64,000 nucleotides of DNA, taken from UMGS1370 sp046957575 (GTDB lineage: Bacteria > Bacillota > Clostridia > Lachnospirales > Lachnospiraceae). Within the stretch, counting starts at the first letter, position 1. Each line of letters starts with the position of its first letter. The stretch lies in NCBI GenBank assembly GCA_046957575.1, contig JBKUOG010000001.1, positions 124,001 through 188,000 of the forward strand. The letters are read 5' to 3'. A program made the position numbers and the translations under genes. Shown here piece after piece: positions 55,962 through 62,998 of the stretch. The notes below the pieces were generated by a model. It was not told where the DNA came from. It did no database searches and saw nothing but the letters and a program-made list of their open reading frames with translations.

Positions 55962-56978
55962 TTATTGTAGCGGAAAGACGCACTGTTGGCAAGTACCCTT
56001 TCGTTCTCTTTTCTGTCTGAATTTTGCACCTTTCTTTTTTCTGGATTTTCTTTTATTGAAAAACCATTTCTTTTCCTCAGTCTTTCCTGGAATCAGCGCA
56101 CCCTTCTCATCTGACTGCAGATAAATGGCTCCCTCAAACATGCTGCCATCCTTTTCCAAACGATACAGTTCATTTTTCCAGACCACCCAGGTATCTGCTT
56201 TCATCGCCCCGTTTTCGCCCAGATAATACCACTTTCCGGCCGAGTCTGTCTTCCAGGTATTAGAGACCATCATTCCGGCTCCGTCAAACCAGTACCAGTC
56301 TTCTCCGTCCTTGTACCAATTATTCCGTACTGGTTCTCCGGTATTTCCCAGATAAAACCGCCATCCACCTTCTTCCTGATACCACCCCCATCTTTTCTCC
56401 GGTACCGGCTGGTTTATATTGTAATATAAAAGAATGGCTGCTGTTTCCGCTTTTGCAAGTCTGTCTAAATTATCCGCATTGAGAAGCCATCTGGCAATGG
56501 CCCCATTGGTATGAAAAGAATGTTCCAAAATCAATCCCGGCGTTCCTACTGCGGCTGCCCCCCGCAAAACCCCGTAATAATCTCCGTTTTGCCCCCGTCT
56601 ATGCTCGATTCTGGCCGTCTGTCTGGTGTTTAACACCGTTTCCACTGTCTGGGCCAGGGCCATTCCAATCCCGTCTGCACTGCCATTTATGGTACAATAG
56701 GCGCATGGGTAATCAATGTTGGGATTTGCTCCGTTCCCCACTGCATTGGAATGATCGGAAATAAATAAATCACATCCCTTTGAGGCCGCTCCTCTGGCAT
56801 ACAATCCCTTATCTTCCTGCTGCTTTTCCCTGGTCAGCACTACCTCTATCCCATAAGATTCCAGATACTTTTTCTGGAGCAAGTGGAGTTTCCATGCCAT
56901 TTCCGACTCATAATACCCTGGTTCTGCCGGACTCTGGTTGTATTTGCCCAAATGCCCTGCATCTAAACAGATCTTCAT
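55962..56978 (-). CDS. N-acetylmuramoyl-L-alanine amidase with wall-binding repeats, no signal peptide
   Basis: 338 aa. Residues 1-190 are an Amidase_3 zinc domain: ICLDAGHLGKYN, the ESEMAWKLHLLQ Glu, FISDHSNAVGNG and ILEHSFHTNG. Residues 195-290 hold cell-wall-binding repeats of the WYYLGENGAMKADTWV type. The tail is very basic (KKWFFNKRKSRKKKGAKFRQ). The protein starts directly with the catalytic domain and has no signal peptide, as in phage endolysins, so it either needs a holin-like route or is released by lysis. No phage genes are near. Confidence 0.85.
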   Translation of the reverse strand: MKICLDAGHLGKYNQSPAEPGYYESEMAWKLHLLQKKYLESYGIEVVLTREKQQEDKGLYARGAASKGCDLFISDHSNAVGNGANPNIDYPCAYCTINGSADGIGMALAQTVETVLNTRQTARIEHRRGQNGDYYGVLRGAAAVGTPGLILEHSFHTNGAIARWLLNADNLDRLAKAETAAILLYYNINQPVPEKRWGWYQEEGGWRFYLGNTGEPVRNNWYKDGEDWYWFDGAGMMVSNTWKTDSAGKWYYLGENGAMKADTWVVWKNELYRLEKDGSMFEGAIYLQSDEKGALIPGKTEEKKWFFNKRKSRKKKGAKFRQKRERKGTCQQCVFPLQ

Positions 56979-57089
56979 GCTCCTGTCCTCCTTTTTTATT
57001 CGCAGCTATTTCTGCATTGTTCTTATATATCTTATGACAATTTCAGACAGGCTGTGCCTGAACTTGTAGCCGGAGCGGGAAAACTGTAG

Positions 57090-57219
57090 TATAATATAAA
57101 AATACTGGAGCCCAAGGTCAGGAGTCCAATGCTTTCTTGCAGGAGGATTTTGGAATATTGTGGGAGCATGCAATGCGGAGCAATCCAGTATCACAGGGAT
57201 CAAAAAGCCTTTTGACCCC
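57090..57219 (+). ncRNA. Candidate structured RNA or mRNA leader
   Basis: TATAAT at 57090-57095 places a transcription start near 57102, exactly where ATACTGGA (57102-57109) begins. That pairs perfectly with TCCAGTAT (57184-57191) to close a 90-base domain, and a GGGATCAAAA / TTTTGACCCC hairpin (57196-57219, one mismatch) follows. The -35 region is poor (TTGTAG at a 20-bp spacer). It precedes the small gene at 57270 by 50 bp, without a T run after the hairpin, so a cis-regulatory leader or independent RNA are both possible. No known riboswitch or 6S/SRP motif was recognised. Confidence 0.45.
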
Positions 57220-57269
57220 AACATCATACGAACACTGATACATTAGAAAAAGAAAGGAAAGACTTGTTT

Positions 57270-57560
57270 ATGAATCCAATAGAACTGATGGGACTTCAAA
57301 AAAAGGCCCTGGCTTTCAAAGAAAACCATCCAAAATTTATTAACTTTCTCCAGGCAGTCTCCCAAAAAGACCTTACAGAAGGCACGATTATGGAAGTAAC
57401 CCTTACTGCTCCCACTGGAGAGCATATGTCTGCAAATTTAAAATTAACTGCGTCTGATATCGAACTCATCCGCAGTCTAGCTGAACTGCAAAAAAATAAT
57501 ACCTGTTTCGTGTATAAAATATTCAAACCGGACCATACTATGAGTGTAAACAAAAGATAA
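57270..57560 (+). CDS. Small conserved-type protein of unknown function
   Basis: 96 aa from the ATG at 57270, with AAAGGAAAG about 10 bp before it. Predicted alpha/beta, no membrane segment. It has an acidic-basic mixed N-terminal helix (MNPIELMGLQKKALAFKENH) and a beta-rich core (IMEVTLTAPTGEHMSANLKL). I do not recognise a family. It follows the possible structured leader and has its own terminator, so it is probably a real gene. It is the last chromosomal gene before the mobile element. Confidence 0.7.
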   Translation: MNPIELMGLQKKALAFKENHPKFINFLQAVSQKDLTEGTIMEVTLTAPTGEHMSANLKLTASDIELIRSLAELQKNNTCFVYKIFKPDHTMSVNKR

Positions 57561-57590
57561 ATTTAACTACTTATCCTCCCCTTTTTAATA

Positions 57591-57631
57591 CCTCGCCTGT
57601 TAGCTTTGTGCAGCGGGCGGGGTGTTTTTTT
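57591..57631 (+). terminator. Terminator of the small unknown gene
   Basis: 7-bp GC-rich stem CCTCGCC / GGCGGGG (one G-T pair) with an 18-base loop, followed by seven T at 57625-57631. Confidence 0.88.
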
Positions 57632-57712
57632 GAGTTTTCCCTTATTTTATCAAGGTTGGTGGGTGGGGACAAGGGTGAAAATACCTGCCGGGAAATGCCG
57701 GAACATTTGTTC

Positions 57713-57734
57713 TGACACAAAATTGACACAAAAT
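57713..57734. repeat. Tandem 11-bp repeat at the integrase end
   Basis: TGACACAAAAT occurs twice in direct tandem (57713-57723, 57724-57734), ending 4 bp before the integrase stop codon. Tn916-type integrases bind short direct repeats near the element ends, so these are candidate arm sites. The same 11-mer occurs at 51793-51803 in the structured element, copy 2. Confidence 0.5.
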
Positions 57735-57738
57735 GGAT

Positions 57739-58890
57739 TTAAGAAATGAGAGGGGCTAGTTTTTCTATTTCCTCTGCTTTCGTATTGGGAAGAATATGCG
57801 TGTAAATATCCATGGTCGTCGCTAAGTCCTTGTGCCCCATGATGGTCTGCAATACTTTTGGAGGTATCCCCTGTTCAATACATCGTGTGGCGAATGTATG
57901 CCGGAATGTATGGGGCGTAATATGAGGAAAACTAATACCATCTTTTTGAATTTTATTTACGATTTTGTCAATTTCTTTTTTGAATCTGTCCCTGTTAATG
58001 GGATTCCCTGTCATGTTGGTAAATACCAGATTTTTAAATTCTGTATCGGGGTTCCAAAACTCCCCCATCTCCTGACGTGCTATCAACTGACTGCGGCGCT
58101 GCTGCTTCAGCAGCTTTCTTACATTTGGCAGCATGGGAATGTCCCTGATACTGTTGGGTGTTTTCGTTTCGCCTAAACGATATGAATGATTTAAGTATAA
58201 TAAGCTATGGGTAACATGAATCACATTTTTCTCAAAATCAATATCCTCCCATTTCAGTCCGCGCAGTTCCCCGCTTCTCATTCCAGTAAATAGGGCAATT
58301 TCATACATGGGATAGTAGCGGCTGTTTTCTGCATACTGTAAAAATACTGTCTGTCCCATTTTCGTCATTACATTGATATGCCGCTGTCTGGTATCTCTGG
58401 GAAGTCTGGCATAGGAAACAGGATTTTTCTGAATCATATTAAGGATTACTGCCTGCTGAAACATTCCGTTTAAAACAGCACGACAGGATTCCAGTGTATT
58501 TCTGGAATACTTTTTTGCCATGCTGACATAAAATTTTTGGATTTCATCTGTCCGTATGTCTTTTAATTTCCGTTTCCCAAATGTTTTTTGGACATAGCAA
58601 TGATATGTCCGGGTATATACTTCAATCGTTCCATCTTTTACATGAGGGCCTCTGTATACATTCAGCCATGTATGAAACCATGCGTCAATTATCACATCTG
58701 ATTCTTTAAAGTAAATTTTGTGTTCAATCTCATACTTTAATTCTTCCAGTTGTTTGACGGTTTCCCGAACGGTTTTTCCATATGTAGTATAGGACTGCCC
58801 GTTATACATAAACCGTCCCATATACCGTTTTTCTTTCTGCCGGTAAGTAATTCCTTTTGGCAGTTTCTTTCCATTTTTGTCCAATGCCAT
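57739..58890 (-). CDS. int: Tyrosine integrase, Tn916 type
   Basis: 383-aa site-specific recombinase. The N-terminal arm-binding domain is LPKGITYRQKEKRYMGRF. The core-binding domain is at about 75-160. The catalytic domain has Arg in LFTGMRSGELRGLKW, His-x-x-Arg in ITPHTFRHTFATRC, His in TIMGHKDLATTMD and Tyr in DIYTHILP. All catalytic residues are in place. It cuts and joins element ends through a 3'-phosphotyrosine. It follows the excisionase gene by 20 bp. Confidence 0.95.
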   Translation of the reverse strand: MALDKNGKKLPKGITYRQKEKRYMGRFMYNGQSYTTYGKTVRETVKQLEELKYEIEHKIYFKESDVIIDAWFHTWLNVYRGPHVKDGTIEVYTRTYHCYVQKTFGKRKLKDIRTDEIQKFYVSMAKKYSRNTLESCRAVLNGMFQQAVILNMIQKNPVSYARLPRDTRQRHINVMTKMGQTVFLQYAENSRYYPMYEIALFTGMRSGELRGLKWEDIDFEKNVIHVTHSLLYLNHSYRLGETKTPNSIRDIPMLPNVRKLLKQQRRSQLIARQEMGEFWNPDTEFKNLVFTNMTGNPINRDRFKKEIDKIVNKIQKDGISFPHITPHTFRHTFATRCIEQGIPPKVLQTIMGHKDLATTMDIYTHILPNTKAEEIEKLAPLIS

Positions 58891-58910
58891 TTTTCATATC
58901 TCCTTTCGTT

Positions 58911-59114
58911 CTAATAGCAATTTTGTTCACACCATTTGTCAAACTGAACTCTGTCAATCAATATCCGGCGGCTGTCAGAATCAAACCGACATTTTGCCTT
59001 GATTGAAAGATTTAAGGCGGCGTTTCTGCCCAGACCGCAGTAGGTCTGAAATTCTGTAAGACTAAGCAGACGCTTTTCATTTAGCGGAACGGGGAGGGAT
59101 TCTCTTTTTCTCAT
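58911..59114 (-). CDS. xis: Excisionase, Tn916 Xis type
   Basis: 67 aa from the ATG at 59114 (AAAGGAGGT 9 bp before it), the same length as Tn916 Xis. A winged-helix directionality factor: LLSLTEFQTYCGLGRNAALN is the first helices and DSDSRRILIDRVQFDKWC the wing and end. It bends DNA near the element ends for excision. Its start overlaps the stop of a 33-codon upstream ORF (ATGA). Confidence 0.88.
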   Translation of the reverse strand: MRKRESLPVPLNEKRLLSLTEFQTYCGLGRNAALNLSIKAKCRFDSDSRRILIDRVQFDKWCEQNCY

Positions 59115-59212
59115 CTGGTGCGACCTCCTTTGTTCATACGGATAATGTATAAGTTTAAATTTGTTTGGTACGCACAGCGTTTTGTAATACATGATTTTTT
59201 GATAAGTTTCAT
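59111..59212 (-). CDS. Possible 33-residue leader peptide coupled to xis
   Basis: ATG at 59212 with AAAAGGAG about 11 bp upstream, 33 codons (starts MKLIKKSCITKRCAYQTN), ending in a TGA that overlaps the xis ATG. The frame is short and unrecognised. The ribosome site and the ATGA overlap are the only support. It may couple translation to xis or be a chance ORF. Confidence 0.4.
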   Translation of the reverse strand: MKLIKKSCITKRCAYQTNLNLYIIRMNKGGRTR

Positions 59213-59277
59213 AATGAATTACACTCCTTTTCTAATTTGTTATTGAAGTGTAAGACACGATATGAAATTGTATCTGT

Positions 59278-59292
59278 ATGAGAAAATCTCAT
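59278..59292. promoter_or_regulatory. 15-bp perfect palindrome, candidate operator
   Basis: ATGAGA AAA TCTCAT in the 263-bp AT-rich region between xis and the MobC-like gene. A dimeric regulator could bind it. oriT of the element may also lie in this region. No -35/-10 pair of good quality was found. Confidence 0.35.
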
Positions 59293-59475
59293 GAATATAA
59301 AAATATATACTACACTGTACATCACAATAAATCTTGAGATGTAAAACAAGTATGTAATACGAAATTCTAACCTTGCTATCAAGACAAATGTATAGTAAAT
59401 AAAAGGATTTTTTTATTTATTAAATATCTAATATAGAATACAGAATATAGATTTTTCTTAAAAGGAGTATCTGTT

Positions 59476-59763
59476 ATGACTATTGAAAATAAGAATTGCA
59501 CCATGAATTTCAGATGTACAAATGAACAGAAAGAAATAATTATGGAACTTGCAAAAGCGTCCAATGCTTGTTCAAAAAGTGAATATATTTTAAATTGCTG
59601 TCTGTATGGAACATCCGACCATTACCACCAAATTTTAGTGGGCGTTCTGTCCGGGATGGAAGAACTTTTAATCCGGTTAAAGAATGAAAATCTCAAGAAA
59701 AAAGAATATATAAGACAAGCAGAACAGGAGCTAAAAAGCGCATGGTCTACTTTAAGAAAGTAA
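59476..59763 (+). CDS. MobC-like ribbon-helix-helix relaxosome protein
   Basis: 95 aa with AAAGGAG before the ATG. NCTMNFRCTNEQKEIIMELA and ACSKSEYILNCCLY fit a ribbon-helix-helix fold as in plasmid MobC proteins, which bind oriT and help the relaxase. The C-terminus is a helical basic tail (NLKKKEYIRQAEQELKS). Its end overlaps the relaxase-like gene by 22 bp, supporting co-translation. Confidence 0.65.
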   Translation: MTIENKNCTMNFRCTNEQKEIIMELAKASNACSKSEYILNCCLYGTSDHYHQILVGVLSGMEELLIRLKNENLKKKEYIRQAEQELKSAWSTLRK

Positions 59764-60245
59764 AAGGGAAATATAAAAATAAAAATTGTATTTACTATAC
59801 AGTCCATTATATATTAAATCCAGTAAAAAATCCTCATAACGTATTTCACGCTTATGGAAATACGCCTGAGGATATAAAACGAATTGCCGATTCCTTTTAC
59901 AAGGTACAAAACGCATATGATAAAACAACCTGTAAGAGAATCATTCACTGCATTCTGGCATTTAGCCCGGATGAAAAACGCTCTCCGGGGGAGTATCTGG
60001 AATATGGATACAGGTTTATGGGGTTCTTTGAAAAGGGTACGCAGTACGTCTTTGCCCTGCACGAAAAAGACGAACATGGAAAGAGGAAGTGGCCTCATAT
60101 CCATATTTTAATCAATCCCATTCACCCAAAAACAGGAACCCGCCTTTATATTGGTAAGGCAACGCTCCATTCCTTGCATGAATACATAAAAAAAACGCTT
60201 CAAACGGATCTGGTGCTTGATAATTTTCCAGAGAATCACGTTTAA
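59742..60245 (+). CDS. Small HUH relaxase-like protein
   Basis: 167 aa. The motif WPHIHILINPIHPKTG contains His-hydrophobic-His as in relaxases and rolling-circle Rep proteins, with HEKDEHGK ahead of it resembling motif III's HxD. Candidate catalytic tyrosines lie near the N-terminus (CIYYTVHYILNP). Much shorter than usual relaxases (300 aa or more), so it may be a minimal nuclease or a truncated copy. The last 134 bp overlap the convergent DUF927-like gene. Mobilization is inferred from the MobC-like neighbour. Confidence 0.65.
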   Translation: MVYFKKVKGKYKNKNCIYYTVHYILNPVKNPHNVFHAYGNTPEDIKRIADSFYKVQNAYDKTTCKRIIHCILAFSPDEKRSPGEYLEYGYRFMGFFEKGTQYVFALHEKDEHGKRKWPHIHILINPIHPKTGTRLYIGKATLHSLHEYIKKTLQTDLVLDNFPENHV

Positions 60246-61932
60246 TCACATATACATAGATTCCCCTCTCAGTTCTCTTTAAGGTAATGGATGTGCCTGT
60301 CGATGGGCATTTTAATACACCACTGTCCTTTAATTTCTGGCCTAACTGCCGTTTGGAAACAACTGGGAGATGGTGTTTTTCCATAAACTCTGCATAATAC
60401 GGATAACCCTCTTGAGGATAAAAATAATAACAGGATTCTTTCCCCCGTTTTTCCTCTCCCTCTAAAATCCAACTGGCATTAGACTTCTTTTTCAGGCTTT
60501 CGTGAATGAATGTACAAAAGTCTTTTATAAATGTATCTTGTAACGGCATTGAAACCAATCGTTTCTCTGAAACGGGCCTTTTCACAGGCAGGAAAGCGTT
60601 GCCGCAGTCACGTTCCAAATTGTCTGCATACACAGAAAGGGGAGTCTGTCTCAGAAAATGCCCGAAAGCCCCCATCGCCGCATACAGAAGAATTTCCGGC
60701 GTATGAGATTCCACCCATTCTGCGGACAGTTCTTCTGAATCCAGCAAACGATATAAAATATAATTCATTTCATTGATTTCTGCCTGTCCGCTCAGACAGG
60801 CGCTGTCACTAAGTCCTGTCAGATACTCTATGAATTGGTAAATCAAAACGCAGAAATTCAGATGGATATGATACATCCACTCTTTATCTGATAGAGGAAT
60901 CAGAGCCGCCATAGAATCAGTACAGCAATTCAGTATTTCATCTGCCCGAACCGGCATTTTACTGATATAAACCGGGTAGATGTGCATACGTCCGCATTCA
61001 CGCTGTTTCTGTACTTTTTTAAGCATACTGCTGGCTCTTGTACAATCGTTGTTTCTGGTAGTAAAGATAATAGGGACGCTTTTATATTTAGGGAGTTTTC
61101 CATATTTGGCTTCTGATACGGATGAGGCGGAAACATGGTAATTGGTATCAATAATTGTCCAATGATTATGCTTAATCAGAAATAAATTTGCCAGTAAATT
61201 CACCGCCGCTTTTGAGATATTTACATCTGAACCATGGACGCACAGAGAAAATTTAATGGTATTTGTGTTTAACATGGTCTGCTCAAAATTCTCTGCCCTG
61301 TATCCATGGAAAAAATTCCAGAGCACCGCATGGACGCTATATGAAAATACAGTCAATGCACAGGGGGAGGCAGACAGAAATTGAAAAAATCTTCCATACC
61401 TTTGAGTCTCCAGCTGCTGCTTAAATACACTGGCTGATTTCATGCCGTTAAAAAAATCATCCTTGATTTTCCGCCTTTTGTTCCATGTATCATTGACAGA
61501 GATAAAGATACTTTTTCCATTTTCTTTCAGCCATCCGCAATCCGCAAGAGCCGCAGGATTGTTTTTAATATATTCATTGACACAATAGCAAAAATACCTC
61601 TTATACAATGCACATATGGCCGTCAGATTTCCCTTTTTTATATCTGGCGCGAGGACTGCGTTTAATTCTTCCCATTTGCAGGTGATACGCTGTCCTGTGT
61701 AGGCACGATGAATTTCTATACTGTCACGAATTTCCCCATCAGGTGAAGCGTAATCAACGGCCAGTATTACACCTTTGGCATTAAAGGATTCATACCAGAT
61801 ATTTTTTATGTTAATATGATTTTTCGCCACTATTTTTTCTTCTGGTCTCCCTTTATGAAGCAGATTATTCTCTGAATCAACCTCATACTTTGTGTTGCTT
61901 AAAAAATTGTCCAGAGTACAGATACCAACCAT
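60112..61932 (-). CDS. DUF927-like protein with degenerate P-loop
   Basis: 606 aa. The N-terminal part (KGVILAVDYASPDGEIRD, then ELNAVLAPDIKKGNLTAI) fits the DUF927 helicase-like loader family of mobile elements. At the position of the expected Walker A motif, where DUF927 proteins have GxSxxGKT, this protein reads CVHGSDVNISKAAVNLLA, without the Gly-Lys-Thr core. The rest is unrecognised. Either it has lost ATPase activity or it is a distant relative with another role. Its end overlaps the relaxase-like gene on the other strand. Confidence 0.6.
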   Translation of the reverse strand: MVGICTLDNFLSNTKYEVDSENNLLHKGRPEEKIVAKNHINIKNIWYESFNAKGVILAVDYASPDGEIRDSIEIHRAYTGQRITCKWEELNAVLAPDIKKGNLTAICALYKRYFCYCVNEYIKNNPAALADCGWLKENGKSIFISVNDTWNKRRKIKDDFFNGMKSASVFKQQLETQRYGRFFQFLSASPCALTVFSYSVHAVLWNFFHGYRAENFEQTMLNTNTIKFSLCVHGSDVNISKAAVNLLANLFLIKHNHWTIIDTNYHVSASSVSEAKYGKLPKYKSVPIIFTTRNNDCTRASSMLKKVQKQRECGRMHIYPVYISKMPVRADEILNCCTDSMAALIPLSDKEWMYHIHLNFCVLIYQFIEYLTGLSDSACLSGQAEINEMNYILYRLLDSEELSAEWVESHTPEILLYAAMGAFGHFLRQTPLSVYADNLERDCGNAFLPVKRPVSEKRLVSMPLQDTFIKDFCTFIHESLKKKSNASWILEGEEKRGKESCYYFYPQEGYPYYAEFMEKHHLPVVSKRQLGQKLKDSGVLKCPSTGTSITLKRTERGIYVYVIKRDSLENYQAPDPFEAFFLCIHARNGALPYQYKGGFLFLGEWD

Positions 61933-62035
61933 TCTCCATATCCCCCCTTTTTTCGATTATATCACAGAAAATGCCAGAGTTACACCTGATAAATGTACCT
62001 CTGGCAATATTCTACCTGAATCTAAAGTTAGCTTT

Positions 62036-62635
62036 TTATGATGATTGTACCAATTTGTAAAAGCTGGTTTTCTTTAGGTCAAGCACTTCCATAACCTTTT
62101 TAGCAGTAATACTTCCGGCTTTCCACATAGCATAGTATTTGTCCCATTCCTCCGGCTTTTCCAGTTTCGGCCGCCCCATATGCTTTCCCTGTCGTTTTGC
62201 TACGTCGATTCCCTCTCTCTGCCGTTTGCGGATAGTAAGCCGTTCCTGTTCGGCAATACTGGACATCACCTCAATGATAATGTTATTTATCATATCCCGT
62301 ATCCATTCCTGTCCTTTCGGCAGTTGAATCATGGTAGTTGGGAGGTCTAAAATCTGCAAATTGACCTGATTCTCTTTGAACCATTCCAGTTCATTCTTTA
62401 TATCGGCTTTATTGCGGCTCAATCTGTCCAGTGACTTAATCACTAAGGTGTCGTCTTTCCGCAGTCCCAGCGGCCCTTTAAGAGCCTGAAAACCGGTTCT
62501 GTTTAAGTCTTTGCCGCTGGCCTTATCAACGACAATATTTGATTCCTCTACATACTGCTTTAATTCCTCAATCTGTCTGGCAAGGTTTTGGCTGGTGGAG
62601 CTGACCCTTGCATATGCCATTTTCTTTCCGTCCAT
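62036..62635 (-). CDS. Serine recombinase (resolvase/invertase type)
   Basis: 199 aa. Catalytic Ser in YARVSSTSQNLARQ, the Arg set in LVIKSLDRLSRNKADI and the long helix IAEQERLTIRKRQREGI are those of small serine recombinases. The C-terminal HTH is SITAKKVMEVLDLKKTSFY. It resolves element cointegrates or inverts DNA. Its likely site is in the 360-bp region upstream, which holds two large inverted repeats. Confidence 0.92.
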   Translation of the reverse strand: MDGKKMAYARVSSTSQNLARQIEELKQYVEESNIVVDKASGKDLNRTGFQALKGPLGLRKDDTLVIKSLDRLSRNKADIKNELEWFKENQVNLQILDLPTTMIQLPKGQEWIRDMINNIIIEVMSSIAEQERLTIRKRQREGIDVAKRQGKHMGRPKLEKPEEWDKYYAMWKAGSITAKKVMEVLDLKKTSFYKLVQSS

Positions 62636-62663
62636 AAAAATTTCCCTTTCATTTTCATAATAG

Positions 62664-62739
62664 AAAGAGCGTTCGTAAAGTATCTGCCATTTACGGATAT
62701 ATCCGCAAAGATCACAGCAGACCTTTATGAACGCTCTTT
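62664..62739. repeat. Long inverted repeat upstream of the resolvase gene
   Basis: Arms AAAGAGCGTTC (62664-62674) and GAACGCTCTTT (62729-62739) are perfect, and pairing continues inward to about 23 bp (GTAAAG / CTTTAT, then CTGC / GCAG). The loop contains the palindrome CGGATATATCCG. It may be a res-type site, or the fold of a small RNA beside the peptide gene at 62789-62887. Confidence 0.65.
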
Positions 62740-62755
62740 TATGTGGTTTTGTGAC

Positions 62756-62783
62756 TGACCGTAAAGGTACACCTTTGCGGTCA
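62756..62783. repeat. 13-bp inverted repeat after the small peptide gene
   Basis: TGACCGTAAAGGT (62756-62768) and ACCTTTGCGGTCA (62771-62783) pair with one G-T mismatch and a two-base loop. No T run follows on the minus strand, so it is not a standard terminator. The arm TAAAGGT recurs inside the neighbouring inverted repeat. Confidence 0.6.
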
Positions 62784-62788
62784 GATGG

Positions 62789-62887
62789 TTATTTTGTTCT
62801 GGAAATGGTTTTTGCTACCTTATCCGAGAAGAACAGGATAGTAGTGATAAGTAATTGAACGGTTAATTCTCTGCAAAGTCGTTTCAT
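62789..62887 (-). CDS. 32-residue membrane-type peptide
   Basis: ATG at 62887 with AGAGG about 9 bp upstream, ending TAA at 62789. The sequence is MKRLCRELTVQLLITTILFF followed by the charged end SDKVAKTISRTK: a basic N-terminus, one hydrophobic stretch and a basic tail. This layout resembles type I toxin or holin-like peptides. The flanking inverted repeats could form a regulatory or antitoxin RNA. I do not recognise a named family. Confidence 0.45.
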   Translation of the reverse strand: MKRLCRELTVQLLITTILFFSDKVAKTISRTK

Positions 62888-62931
62888 CTCTTGATACCTC
62901 TCTTTTCTAAATGGTGTATAACTAAAATAAA

Positions 62932-62970
62932 AACAGCCGCAGATATGGTTTTTCATATCATACGGCTGTT
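62932..62970 (-). terminator. Terminator of the anchored cargo protein gene
   Basis: Stem AACAGCCG / CGGCTGTT with inner GATATG / CATATC pairs, followed on the minus strand by TTTTTATTTT. Lies 28 bp after the gene stop. Confidence 0.88.
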
Positions 62971-62998
62971 GGAACGGTACTAAAATCCTATATTAAAT

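Noticed and set aside
55962..56978. Prophage remnant
   Set aside because: Only the amidase resembles a phage gene. No holin, integrase or structural genes are near.
57102..57219. SRP RNA or 6S RNA
   Set aside because: GGTCAGG is present, but the SRP GGAAGGAAGCAGC-type core is missing and the overall length is too short for 6S.
57006..57227. Minus-strand 73-residue frame in the amidase upstream region
   Set aside because: No ribosome site, no domain, and it overlaps the possible structured RNA.
62756..62783. Rho-independent terminator
   Set aside because: The stem is strong, but no T run follows in either direction and the loop has only two bases.
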